Positions 16,257 to 24,077 of a DNA stretch of 64,000 bases are shown here, piece by piece. Position 1 is the stretch's first letter; every line of letters begins with the position of its first letter. This DNA comes from an uncultured Rothia sp. (GTDB lineage: Bacteria; Actinomycetota; Actinomycetes; Actinomycetales; Micrococcaceae): positions 69,317 to 133,316 of the forward strand of contig CAMIIO010000007.1 of the NCBI GenBank assembly GCA_946221065.1, in the 5' to 3' direction. Below the pieces are notes generated by a model. The model saw only the letters and a program-made list of their open reading frames with translations, searched no databases and had not been told where the DNA came from. Position numbers and translations under genes: made by a program.

Positions 16257-16548
16257 CTGTCGGACTCTCTTTCTTGAAGTACTTCCCTGTAACGGGGCGG
16301 ATGCCCCTTTTTATAGCGCTTAAGGTAAAGCTGTATAGAGCTTTCGCGCCGCCCGATATAAGTTGAATCCGATCAACATCGGGTTCCTCAACTCATTCAG
16401 GCACCGACCCCCGAACTCGGGCGTGTCGCTTTTTCTTCAAAGCGCGCGACGCCGTCGCACTGTCGGAACCGGGTCATATTTGGGCTTACCTTCACCGATT
16501 TCTAGAACGAAACACAGCTACTTTTTGGCGATAAGCGCTTGAACAACG
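16257..16548 (-). promoter_or_regulatory. Long structured leader of the S10 operon
   Basis: About 290 nt of untranslated sequence upstream of rpsJ with at least five hairpins: GGGGC/GCCCC (16294..16307), AAAGCT/AGCTTT (16327..16344), a nested pair CCCGAT/ATCGGG (16352..16383) enclosing GTTGA/TCAAC, CCCGA/TCGGG (16410..16421) and GCGAC/GTCGC (16446..16458). No gene fits here. Feedback control is inferred only from position. Confidence 0.45.
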
Positions 16549-16554
16549 TTGTCA

Positions 16555-16582
16555 ATTCTACATGCTCACAGATTAGATGCAA
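16555..16582 (-). promoter_or_regulatory. Promoter candidate for the S10 operon
   Basis: Minus strand -35 TTGCAT (16577..16582), 16-nt spacer, -10 TAGAAT (16555..16560). It would start transcription near 16548. A perfect TTGACA (16550..16555) overlaps but has no good -10 at the right distance. Confidence 0.45.
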
Positions 16583-16710
16583 CCCCTATAAATCAAAGTG
16601 ATAGTTTTCACACGAATTTCGACGCCACTCCCCCACCAATTCGCAGTGAATCACATAATGTGCCCAAAGAAATCTAGCCTCCTAGCACAAATCAAACAGT
16701 ATAAATAAAA

Positions 16711-16743
16711 AGATAGCCTTCCCGCCAGGCGGGAAGGCTATCT
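16711..16743 (-). terminator. Intrinsic terminator after tuf
   Basis: Near-perfect 33-nt palindrome: AGATAGCCTTCCCGCC, one A, GGCGGGAAGGCTATCT. On the minus strand it is followed by TTTTATTTATA. It lies 39 nt past the tuf stop and ends the rpsL-rpsG-fusA-tuf unit. Confidence 0.92.
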
Positions 16744-16781
16744 TGCTAACTAGCTATCGCCAGTTCGTCAATCTACATCAA

Positions 16782-17972
16782 TTACTTGATGATCTTGGTT
16801 ACACGACCGGAACCAACGGTGCGGCCACCCTCACGGATAGCGAAGCCGAGGCCCTCTTCCATAGCGATGGGCTGGATGAGCTCAACGGTCATCTCAGTGT
16901 TGTCGCCAGGCATAACCATTTCGGTACCCTCGGGAAGAGTGATAACGCCGGTTACGTCGGTGGTGCGGAAGTAGAACTGAGGACGGTAGTTCGAGTAGAA
17001 CGGGTTGTGGCGTCCACCCTCATCCTTGGAAAGGATGTAAACGTTTGCCTCGAAGTCGGTGTGAGGAGTAATTGAGCCGGGCTCAACAACAACCTGACCA
17101 CGCTCTACGTCGTCACGCTTCAGACCACGAAGAAGCAGACCACAGTTCTCGCCTGCCCATGCTTCGTCAAGCTGCTTGTGGAACATCTCGATACCGGTAA
17201 CGGTGGTCTTCTGGATGGGGCGAATACCAACAATCTCAACCTCAGAGTTGATCTTGAGGGTACCACGCTCTGCACGACCGGTTACAACAGTACCGCGACC
17301 GGTAATGGTGAAAACGTCCTCAATAGGCATGAGGAAGGGCTTGTCGGTTTCACGAACGGGGTCCGGAATGTAGGTGTCTACTGCTTCCATGAGCTCTTCG
17401 ATCTTAGCAACCCATTCAGCGTCGCCTTCAAGAGCCTTGAGAGCAGAAACGCGGATAACGGGAGCGTCGTCGCCATCGAATTCCTGGGAAGAAAGAAGTT
17501 CGCGAACTTCCATTTCCACGAGGTCGAGGAGTTCTTCGTCTTCTACCATGTCAGACTTGTTCAGTGCAACGAGAAGGGTGGGAACGCCAACCTGGCGAGC
17601 GAGCAGAACGTGTTCGCGAGTCTGTGCCATGGGGCCGTCGGTAGCTGCAACCACGAGGATTGCGCCGTCCATCTGAGCCGCACCGGTAATCATGTTCTTG
17701 ACGTAGTCAGCGTGGCCGGGAGCGTCAACGTGTGCGTAGTGGCGCTTCTCGGTCTGGTACTCGATGTGAGCAATGTTAATGGTAATACCGCGCTGACGCT
17801 CTTCGGGAGCGGAGTCGATCATACCGAAATCGCGCTTCTCGTTGAGGTCCGGGTACTTGTCTGCAAGTACCTTGGAGATTGCTGCGGTAAGAGTGGTCTT
17901 ACCGTGGTCAACGTGACCAATGGTACCAACGTTTACGTGAGGCTTGGAGCGCTCGAACTTAGCTTTAGCCAA
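16782..17972 (-). CDS. tuf: Elongation factor Tu
   Basis: GTPase that delivers aminoacyl-tRNA to the ribosome. The 396 residues start (L)AKAKFERSKPHVNVGTIGHV, with G1 GHVDHGKT, the switch region RGITINIAHIEY, G3 DAPGH and G4 NKSD. The start is a TTG at 17972 with AGGAGG 7 nt upstream; the TTG gives the standard N-terminus, while the longer frame to 18008 adds 12 unrelated residues. TTG is a rare choice for so abundant a protein. Between fusA and tuf lies a large stem structure. Confidence 0.97.
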   Translation of the reverse strand: MAKAKFERSKPHVNVGTIGHVDHGKTTLTAAISKVLADKYPDLNEKRDFGMIDSAPEERQRGITINIAHIEYQTEKRHYAHVDAPGHADYVKNMITGAAQMDGAILVVAATDGPMAQTREHVLLARQVGVPTLLVALNKSDMVEDEELLDLVEMEVRELLSSQEFDGDDAPVIRVSALKALEGDAEWVAKIEELMEAVDTYIPDPVRETDKPFLMPIEDVFTITGRGTVVTGRAERGTLKINSEVEIVGIRPIQKTTVTGIEMFHKQLDEAWAGENCGLLLRGLKRDDVERGQVVVEPGSITPHTDFEANVYILSKDEGGRHNPFYSNYRPQFYFRTTDVTGVITLPEGTEMVMPGDNTEMTVELIQPIAMEEGLGFAIREGGRTVGSGRVTKIIK

Positions 17973-18009
17973 GGGTCTTCCTCCTAGAAAGAAATGAATA
18001 ACATGCACG

Positions 18010-18085
18010 GGGTTTCACCGGCGCAATCCGTTTATCAAACGGTCTAGCGTCTACATTAGCGGATTACGCCGGTCAGATGAAACCC
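18010..18085 (-). promoter_or_regulatory. Large stem structure between fusA and tuf
   Basis: Nested complementary blocks: GGGTTTCA (18010..18017) with TGAAACCC (18078..18085), CCGGCG (18018..18023) with CGCCGG (18067..18072), and AATCCG (18025..18030) with CGGATT (18060..18065). The one mispair is C/A on plus but G/U on the minus RNA. A second hairpin CCGTTT-ATC-AAACGG (18028..18042) overlaps AATCCG and would exclude the top of the long stem. Confidence 0.55.
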
Positions 18086-18157
18086 TGTGCGGATTTCATA
18101 GGTTTATTTTAGTGAAATAGGTTGCGGCTCACTCGTTCAGAGCCGCGCGTGGCGAAA

Positions 18158-20272
18158 TTACTCGCCGCGGCTCTTCTGAATGATCTCGTCGGCAACAGCC
18201 TTGGGAACCTCAGAGTAGCTATCGAAGGTCATGGAGTACACAGCACGACCCTGAGTCTTGGAACGGAGGTCGCCAATGTAACCAAACATTTCAGACAGCG
18301 GAACGTTAGCATGCACAATCTTGATACCGGTGGCATCTTCCATGGACTGAATCTGACCACGGCGAGAGTTCAAGTCACCGATAACATCGCCCATGTACTC
18401 CTCGGGAGTACGAACCTCAACGGCCATCAGCGGTTCCAGAAGAACAGGGTTAGCGCGCTTAGCGCCTTCCTTGAACACCATGGAGCCAGCAATCTTGAAG
18501 GCCATTTCGGAGGAGTCGACGTCGTGGTAAGCGCCATCAATCAAGGTTGCCTTGACGCCAACAACGGGGTAACCAGCAAGGATACCGAGCTGCATGGCAT
18601 CCTGGATGCCGGCATCAACGGAAGGGATGTATTCGCGAGGAACACGACCACCGGTCACAACGTTGTCGAACTCGTAAAGCTCTTCAGCGTCAAGCGGGAT
18701 GGGTTCGAAGGAAACCTGCACCTTAGCGAACTGACCGGAACCACCGGTCTGCTTCTTGTGGGTGTAGTCAACCTTCTCTACAGCCTTCTTGATGGTCTCG
18801 CGGTAAGCAACCTGAGGCTTACCAACGTTAGCTTCCACCTTGAATTCACGCTTCATACGGTCAACGATGATATCCAGGTGAAGCTCACCCATACCACCGA
18901 TTTCGGTCTGACCGGTCTCATCGTTCAAAGAGACGGTGAAGGTGGGGTCCTCAGCGGAAAGCTTCTGGATAGCGGTGGACATCTTTTCCTGGTCACCCTT
19001 GGTCTTGGGCTCAATCGCCACGAAGATCACGGGGGCCGGGAAGGTCATCGACTCAAGCACGATGGGGTTAGCAATATCGCACAGGGTGTCACCGGTGGTG
19101 GTGTCTTTCAGACCAATCGCAGCGTAGATGTGTCCAGCCTGAATTGCCTCAACAGGGTTTTCCTTGTTGGAGTGCATCTGGAAGAGCTTACCAATGCGCT
19201 CTTTCTTGCCCTTGGTGGAGTTCAGGACCTGCTGGCCCTGAGCTGCCTTACCGGAGTACACGCGAATGTAGGTGAGCTGACCGTAGAAGGGGTGAGCTGC
19301 AACCTTGAAGGCGAGAGCTGCAAAAGGCTCCTCAGAAGAAGGCTTACGAGTAAGCTCTTCTTCCTCGCTTGAAGGGCTGTGACCAATCATCGGAGGAACG
19401 TCAAGAGGGGAAGGCAAGTAAGAAATCACTGCATCGAGCATGGGCTGAACGCCACGGTTCTTGAAAGCAGAACCACAGAACACGGGGTAAGCCTCATTGT
19501 TCACGGTCAGCTGGCGAACGCCTGCCTGAATCTCTTCAATGGTGAGCTCTTCACCTTCGAGGTACTTGTTCATGAGCTCGTCAGAGGACTCAGCAACAGC
19601 TTCTACCAGCTCGGCACGGTACTGCTCTGCACGCTCCTTCAAATCCTCAGGAATTTCCTGAGTTTCGTAGGAAGCACCCATGGTCACGTCACCCTTGGCA
19701 TCACCGGGCCATACGAAGGCCTTCATAGTGAGCAGGTCGATAACGCCCAAGAAGTCATTCTCGGCGCCAATAGGAATCTGCATGACGAGAGGCTTAGCAC
19801 CCAGGCGCTTCACGATGGTATCTACAGTGTAGTAGAAGTCTGCACCTAGCTTATCCATCTTGTTAACAAAGCAGATACGGGGAACGTTGTACTTATCAGC
19901 CTGACGCCACACGGTTTCAGACTGGGGCTCAACGCCTTCCTTACCATCGAAAACAGCAACGGCGCCGTCGAGCACGCGCAAAGAACGCTCCACCTCAACG
20001 GTGAAGTCCACGTGACCGGGGGTGTCGATGATGTTAATCTGGTTATCGTGCCAGAAACAGGTGGTAGCAGCGGAGGTAATAGTAATACCGCGCTCCTGCT
20101 CCTGAGCCATCCAGTCCATGGTGGATGCGCCGTCGTGAGTCTCACCGATCTTGTGGTTAATACCGGTGTAGAACAAAATACGTTCGGTTACAGTGGTTTT
20201 ACCGGCGTCAATGTGCGCCATAATACCAATATTGCGGACCTTATTCAGGTCGGTTAGCACGTCTTGTGCCAC
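18158..20272 (-). CDS. fusA: Elongation factor G
   Basis: GTPase that drives ribosomal translocation and, with RRF, recycling. At 704 residues it has the family length: (V)AQDVLTDLNKVRNIGIMAH, G1 AHIDAGKTT, RGITITSAATT, G3 DTPGHVDF, G4 NKMDK, and C-terminal domains ending in SEVPKAVADEIIQKS. The GTG at 20272 is chosen since AAGGGAG lies 6 nt upstream and homologues begin there; the longer frame to 20338 reads through the hairpin after rpsG. Confidence 0.97.
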   Translation of the reverse strand: MAQDVLTDLNKVRNIGIMAHIDAGKTTVTERILFYTGINHKIGETHDGASTMDWMAQEQERGITITSAATTCFWHDNQINIIDTPGHVDFTVEVERSLRVLDGAVAVFDGKEGVEPQSETVWRQADKYNVPRICFVNKMDKLGADFYYTVDTIVKRLGAKPLVMQIPIGAENDFLGVIDLLTMKAFVWPGDAKGDVTMGASYETQEIPEDLKERAEQYRAELVEAVAESSDELMNKYLEGEELTIEEIQAGVRQLTVNNEAYPVFCGSAFKNRGVQPMLDAVISYLPSPLDVPPMIGHSPSSEEEELTRKPSSEEPFAALAFKVAAHPFYGQLTYIRVYSGKAAQGQQVLNSTKGKKERIGKLFQMHSNKENPVEAIQAGHIYAAIGLKDTTTGDTLCDIANPIVLESMTFPAPVIFVAIEPKTKGDQEKMSTAIQKLSAEDPTFTVSLNDETGQTEIGGMGELHLDIIVDRMKREFKVEANVGKPQVAYRETIKKAVEKVDYTHKKQTGGSGQFAKVQVSFEPIPLDAEELYEFDNVVTGGRVPREYIPSVDAGIQDAMQLGILAGYPVVGVKATLIDGAYHDVDSSEMAFKIAGSMVFKEGAKRANPVLLEPLMAVEVRTPEEYMGDVIGDLNSRRGQIQSMEDATGIKIVHANVPLSEMFGYIGDLRSKTQGRAVYSMTFDSYSEVPKAVADEIIQKSRGE

Positions 20273-20300
20273 TTGAGTCTCCCTTGTGAGATACTCCGAA

Positions 20301-20336
20301 TGCCTGCCAAAAACGGTAAAACCATTTTTGACAGGC
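20301..20336 (-). other. Intercistronic hairpin between rpsG and fusA
   Basis: TGCCTG-C-CAAAAA pairs with TTTTTG-A-CAGGCA across a 10-nt loop; the C/A mispair becomes a G/U pair on the minus RNA, giving 13 paired positions. No T run follows. Possible mRNA processing or stability element. Confidence 0.6.
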
Positions 20337-20347
20337 AATCAGAAAAA

Positions 20348-20818
20348 TTACCAGCGGTAATGTGCAAAAGCCTTGTTGGACTCTGCCATCTTGTGAGTGT
20401 CTTCGCGACGCTTCACAGCGGCACCGAGACCATTGGATGCATCCAAAATCTCGTTCATGAGACGCTCAGTCATAGTCTTTTCGCGGCGGAGCTTGGAGAA
20501 GCCAACCAACCAGCGAAGAGCCAGTGCAGTTGCGCGACCGGAGCGAACCTCAACAGGAACCTGGTAGGTTGCGCCACCGACACGGCGTGAGCGGACCTCA
20601 AGAGAAGGACGGATGTTATCCATAGCCTTCTTGAGGGTTGCTACGGGATCAGAACCGGTCTTCTTCTCGACGCCTTCCAACGCACCGTAAACGATACGTT
20701 CAGCGACAGACCTTTTACCGTCCTGAAGAACCTTGTTGATGAGCTGGGTAACCAGCGGGGAACCGTAAACCGGATCGTTAACGAGAGGACGCTTGGGAGC
20801 GGGACCTTTACGAGGCAT
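20348..20818 (-). CDS. rpsG: 30S ribosomal protein S7
   Basis: Assembly initiator of the 30S head, contacting E-site tRNA. The 156 residues start MPRKGPAPKRPLVNDPVYGS and include NKVLQDGKRSVAERIVYGAL and KRREDTHKMAESNKAFAHYR. The start overlaps the rpsL stop by one base (TAATG). Confidence 0.98.
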   Translation of the reverse strand: MPRKGPAPKRPLVNDPVYGSPLVTQLINKVLQDGKRSVAERIVYGALEGVEKKTGSDPVATLKKAMDNIRPSLEVRSRRVGGATYQVPVEVRSGRATALALRWLVGFSKLRREKTMTERLMNEILDASNGLGAAVKRREDTHKMAESNKAFAHYRW

Positions 20819-21192
20819 TACTTCTTCTCCTTCTTAGCGCCGTAGCGGGAGCGAGCCTGGCCGCGACCCTTAACACCCTGGGTATCCAGAGCACCACGAA
20901 CGATCTTGTAACGAACACCGGGGAGATCCTTCACACGACCACCGCGCACGAGCACGATGGAGTGTTCCTGAAGGTTGTGACCTTCACCGGGAATGTAAGC
21001 GGTAACTTCGACGCCACCGTTGAGCTTTACACGTGCAACCTTACGCAGTGCAGAGTTCGGCTTCTTAGGGGTGGTGGTGTACACGCGAACGCATACGCCA
21101 CGTTTCATGGGGCTACCCTTTAGCGCGGGCGCCTTGGTCTTAACGACCTTGGGAGTCCGGCCCTTGCGGACCAGCTGCTGAATTGTAGGCAC
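20818..21192 (-). CDS. rpsL: 30S ribosomal protein S12
   Basis: Decoding-centre protein. The 124 residues contain the two regions known for streptomycin resistance changes, TTPKKPNSALRKVARVKL and RGGRVKDLPGVRYKIVRG, both with the ordinary Lys residues, so a sensitive genotype is expected. AGGAG precedes the ATG. First gene of rpsL-rpsG-fusA-tuf. Confidence 0.98.
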   Translation of the reverse strand: MPTIQQLVRKGRTPKVVKTKAPALKGSPMKRGVCVRVYTTTPKKPNSALRKVARVKLNGGVEVTAYIPGEGHNLQEHSIVLVRGGRVKDLPGVRYKIVRGALDTQGVKGRGQARSRYGAKKEKK

Positions 21193-21671
21193 TGTATCTC
21201 CTGATAGTCGGGTCGCTCTTCACAACCCTACGTCTTGTAGTCTCAGCGGAAATATACCCGCTGAATCATCATCGAAGTCTTTGCCAAAAGTTTACTTTCA
21301 ATAAACTTTAAACACTTAGCTAACAGCAAGAAAATTATTCGGGCATGCGTAAAAATGGCATTTAGGAGCCAAATCATTACGATTAGCTCCAAAGGACTGT
21401 ATCCATACTGCCATTGATTCGAAGCCCCTCAGTCTTACAACCTGTTGTCTGAAATGACGAGACCAGTTGAGTAAATGCGCTGACGATAATTGCCGGTACA
21501 TTGCATACTGAGACTAAGTACTTCACAGAAAACTATAGCGGTAAATCACTACTTAATCTACTCTCAGTTCGCATTTACTAGCCCAGAAGGCCCCTGAAGC
21601 GCCGAGATTAATCTCACGATGTACTGCTTTCGTGGGATATGTCCCTGCCCCAAGAGCCTCCTGAACAGCAC
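21193..21671. other. 479-nt gap between rpsL and the ceramidase pseudogene
   Basis: No gene was recognised. It must hold the rpsL promoter; only weak matches were found. A 7-bp hairpin TCAGCGG/CCGCTGA (21243..21264) lies in the rpsL leader, and a 12-bp palindrome GAGATTAATCTC is at 21604..21615. No convincing terminator for the ceramidase gene was seen. Confidence 0.5.
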
Positions 21672-23752
21672 TTACTTCACTTCGAACGAAGAGCTAGTTC
21701 CGGTAATCGGCGTAATTTTCCCGCCACCATCTTTTGCATCCCCTCGGTACACCAAACGATAGGTTCCGGCTTGCGCATCGGCAGGCACATTCCACGCCAG
21801 GGTAACGCGTGACTGCGCCGCCAATCGACGCTTCCACGTAAAGGTAGTTTCCGTCCGGGTCATTATCGCTCGTAACGTAGTCCCAGCTCTCACCGTTCCA
21901 CCGCTCAACCAGTAGGTAGCTATCGTTATGACGCAAATTATTATTCGGGTGAGCACCCACAAATTCCGCAGAAACGCTTTCTCCAGGCTGAACCGAAGAC
22001 GCCGGGGCAACTGTTTGCTGACCATATTTCATTCCCGCACCGGGCAAGTCATAAAGCACCTTACCCTGGGCGCTATTTACAACAGAAGGAGCCTTCGGTT
22101 TTTCACCTAGCGATAGTTCCTTGCCATCACGAAGAGCGGTGCCTGTCTCCTCTAGAACTTGGCGGAAAGCCGGAGCGGTATAACGACCAAAAACGGTAGC
22201 CCCACCCTCATATTGCTGCGTATCGTATTCCTCAGGAGTGGTCACATAGTGCGAATAAGCATTCGTATAACCCTGAATAATGATGTGGGATTCATCCACA
22301 CCAAAAATTTTCGCAGCATCCTGACGGTACTGAACACCGACGGCGCCCGTTAGCTCACCGGGCATACCCAGCACATAGTAGTCGCCAAAGCGCATAATCT
22401 GCACCGGCAATTTTTGCTGCACAGCATCTGCAATACCAACAGCCATAAGGTTATCCTTAGGCGCCTGGCACTTCTCTAGCTCTGGAGAGATATTGTAGGC
22501 AGCTCGCGTCATCGCCGCAAAGAACTTATTGGCTCCCAAACCCTCATCAAAAATAGAAACTCCACCGCCACCGTCTTCGGTTGAACCAGCACCAAAAGGC
22601 TGTCCCAGGGAAGCGGCGCAGGTTTTCTCATCTTTACCGGTGCCGGTGAACTTCTTATCCACCGTCATCTTCGAAAAATCTTCATACCGAACAATAGAGC
22701 CCAGACCCGTTCCTACTGAATCCCCCTCGGTCTGAAGCTGCTCGCGGACGGCATCGGCAACCTTGGTTCCCTGAATTTTCATATTCTTCACCGGATCATC
22801 GGTGGGACCAATCCCCGGCTTCAATTGGGTATTCGGGGAGACATCTCCGGTATTGGCATTAGCAAACGCCGCCACGAAGCCGTCCCCTTCACCTGAATAG
22901 TGGTCAACCCCGTGATCTTGATTCTCCAACAGCCACTCCGCGTAGCCCTTATTATCGCTGGAAATCAAGGTATTAGTGGTAGGCAAAGAAGTGGGATGCA
23001 GCGCGTACCAGTTCAGCACTCCCCTCGTTTCACCATTCTTTTCAAAGCGGAAGGTCACGTTGGTAGGATCAACGCCATCCACCAGCCCATTCTTCAGCTC
23101 CTGCGGATCATCTTTCAATGCCGTCATCGAACGGTTCACGCCTACACCGGTGAGTTGAGAATGTGAGACCGTGATATTACCCGGTGAGAGATCGGCACGA
23201 GCGGCACGTACAGCATCCATTGCGCCGTCAACCGTAGCCTGATACGTCTTCTCATGCCAGCCCATAGTCGTTACGTTATACAGTGAATAACGAGTAATAC
23301 CACCGGGAGTCGCGTGAGTGTGCGTAGCGGTAATCATAATGTTGTTTTCGTTATACTCATCGCCAAATTCAGAACGAATCGCCTTAACAATGGCCTCACG
23401 AGTACTCTCAAAAGCACTCAGCTGATCCAGCACAATAATAAGGTTCTTCTCCCCCGTACCCGGATCCTGTACATCAAAGGCACGAGCATACTGACGGGTC
23501 ATCAGTCCCGACCCCGGTCTGCTTGCTATCACCGTAGCCCATGAAACCCACTTCGCCGGGCTCACCGGTAATATCTCCCACACCGGCACCAATCAAATAC
23601 GGTTGCGCAGCCGCCGCAACAGCGGGGTGTGCCTGTTCCGCGGCATGAGCAGCCGGAGCCCAGGGTAGCAAGCTCAAAGCAAGAGCTCCGCATGCCAAAG
23701 CTTTAGTTCGTGTATTTCTCTGATGAGCAAAGAAAACCAAAAGATCCCCCAA
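21672..23752 (-). pseudogene. Neutral ceramidase, secreted, broken by two frameshifts
   Basis: Neutral/alkaline ceramidases split ceramide into sphingosine and fatty acid outside the cell. The reading is spread over three frames. Part 1 (from a TTG near 23752 or, with GGGGGA before it, 23740) has a signal peptide ending PWAPAAHA and the family start YLIGAGVGDITGEPGEVGFM. Part 2 (from about 23515) has GLMTRQYARAF, the zinc motif THTHATPGG and the nucleophile motif NTGDVSPNT. Part 3 (from about 21860) holds the C-terminal TTFTWKRRLAAQSRVTLAWN and ends SSSFEVK. Removing one C in the CCCC tract at 23512..23515 and one base near 21850..21860 restores one frame of about 690 residues. Active-site residues are intact. 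Confidence 0.85.
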
Positions 23753-24077
23753 AAAATCTATGTGCGTGTGCTAATGAAACAAGAAGGCAGCCTCCGCGAG
23801 AGCTTCTACGCGCCTCAAACGTATCTATATTAAACACACCAGATAGAAGAGTAATGGAGGATAAGCACCACAGAAATGGGGGCATTCGCCTAAGCGATAT
23901 AAAACCCCTAATCAGCCCTCCCTTCGCACCGCTCATCTTCCTCAAGGCGCGGCGTGTTCACAACAGCATATGTTTTTATCTTCGAAGTCCCAGACACAAA
24001 GAACCCGAACTCTCTTATACATAGAGAGTTCGGGTTCTTAGAGCACTAGGTGCTAATTAGCGCGCCACGGCTACGGC
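23753..24077. other. 325-nt gap between rpoC and the ceramidase pseudogene
   Basis: No gene seen. It contains the rpoC terminator (23999..24039) and about 230 nt of moderately AT-rich sequence that should hold any ceramidase promoter; minus-strand TTTAATATAGATA near 23825 is the most promoter-like stretch but no good -35 goes with it. Confidence 0.4.
23999..24039 (-). terminator. Intrinsic terminator after rpoC
   Basis: Perfect 16-bp stem AAGAACCCGAACTCTC (23999..24014) with GAGAGTTCGGGTTCTT (24024..24039), 9-nt loop, followed on the minus strand by TTTGTGT. It lies 39 nt after the rpoC stop. Confidence 0.85.

Noticed and set aside
16294..16314. GGGGC-GGAT-GCCCC followed by T5 on the plus strand
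   Set aside because: It looks like a terminator on plus, but no plus-strand gene precedes it. On the transcribed strand it is just a leader hairpin of the S10 operon.
16550..16555. Perfect TTGACA upstream of rpsJ as a -35 element
   Set aside because: At 16 to 18 nt distance the sequence is ATCGCC or similar, not a -10. The overlapping TTGCAT-16-TAGAAT pair is preferred.
18122..19372. Long plus-strand open frame (416 codons) opposite fusA
   Set aside because: It is antisense to a certain EF-G gene, has no family similarity, and such mirror frames arise from codon bias. The same holds for plus-strand frames opposite rplB, tuf, rpsC, rpoB and rpoC.
23505..23520. Programmed ribosomal frameshift in the ceramidase gene
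   Set aside because: No slippery heptamer or downstream pseudoknot is evident and there are two separate shifts, so decay or sequence error is simpler.
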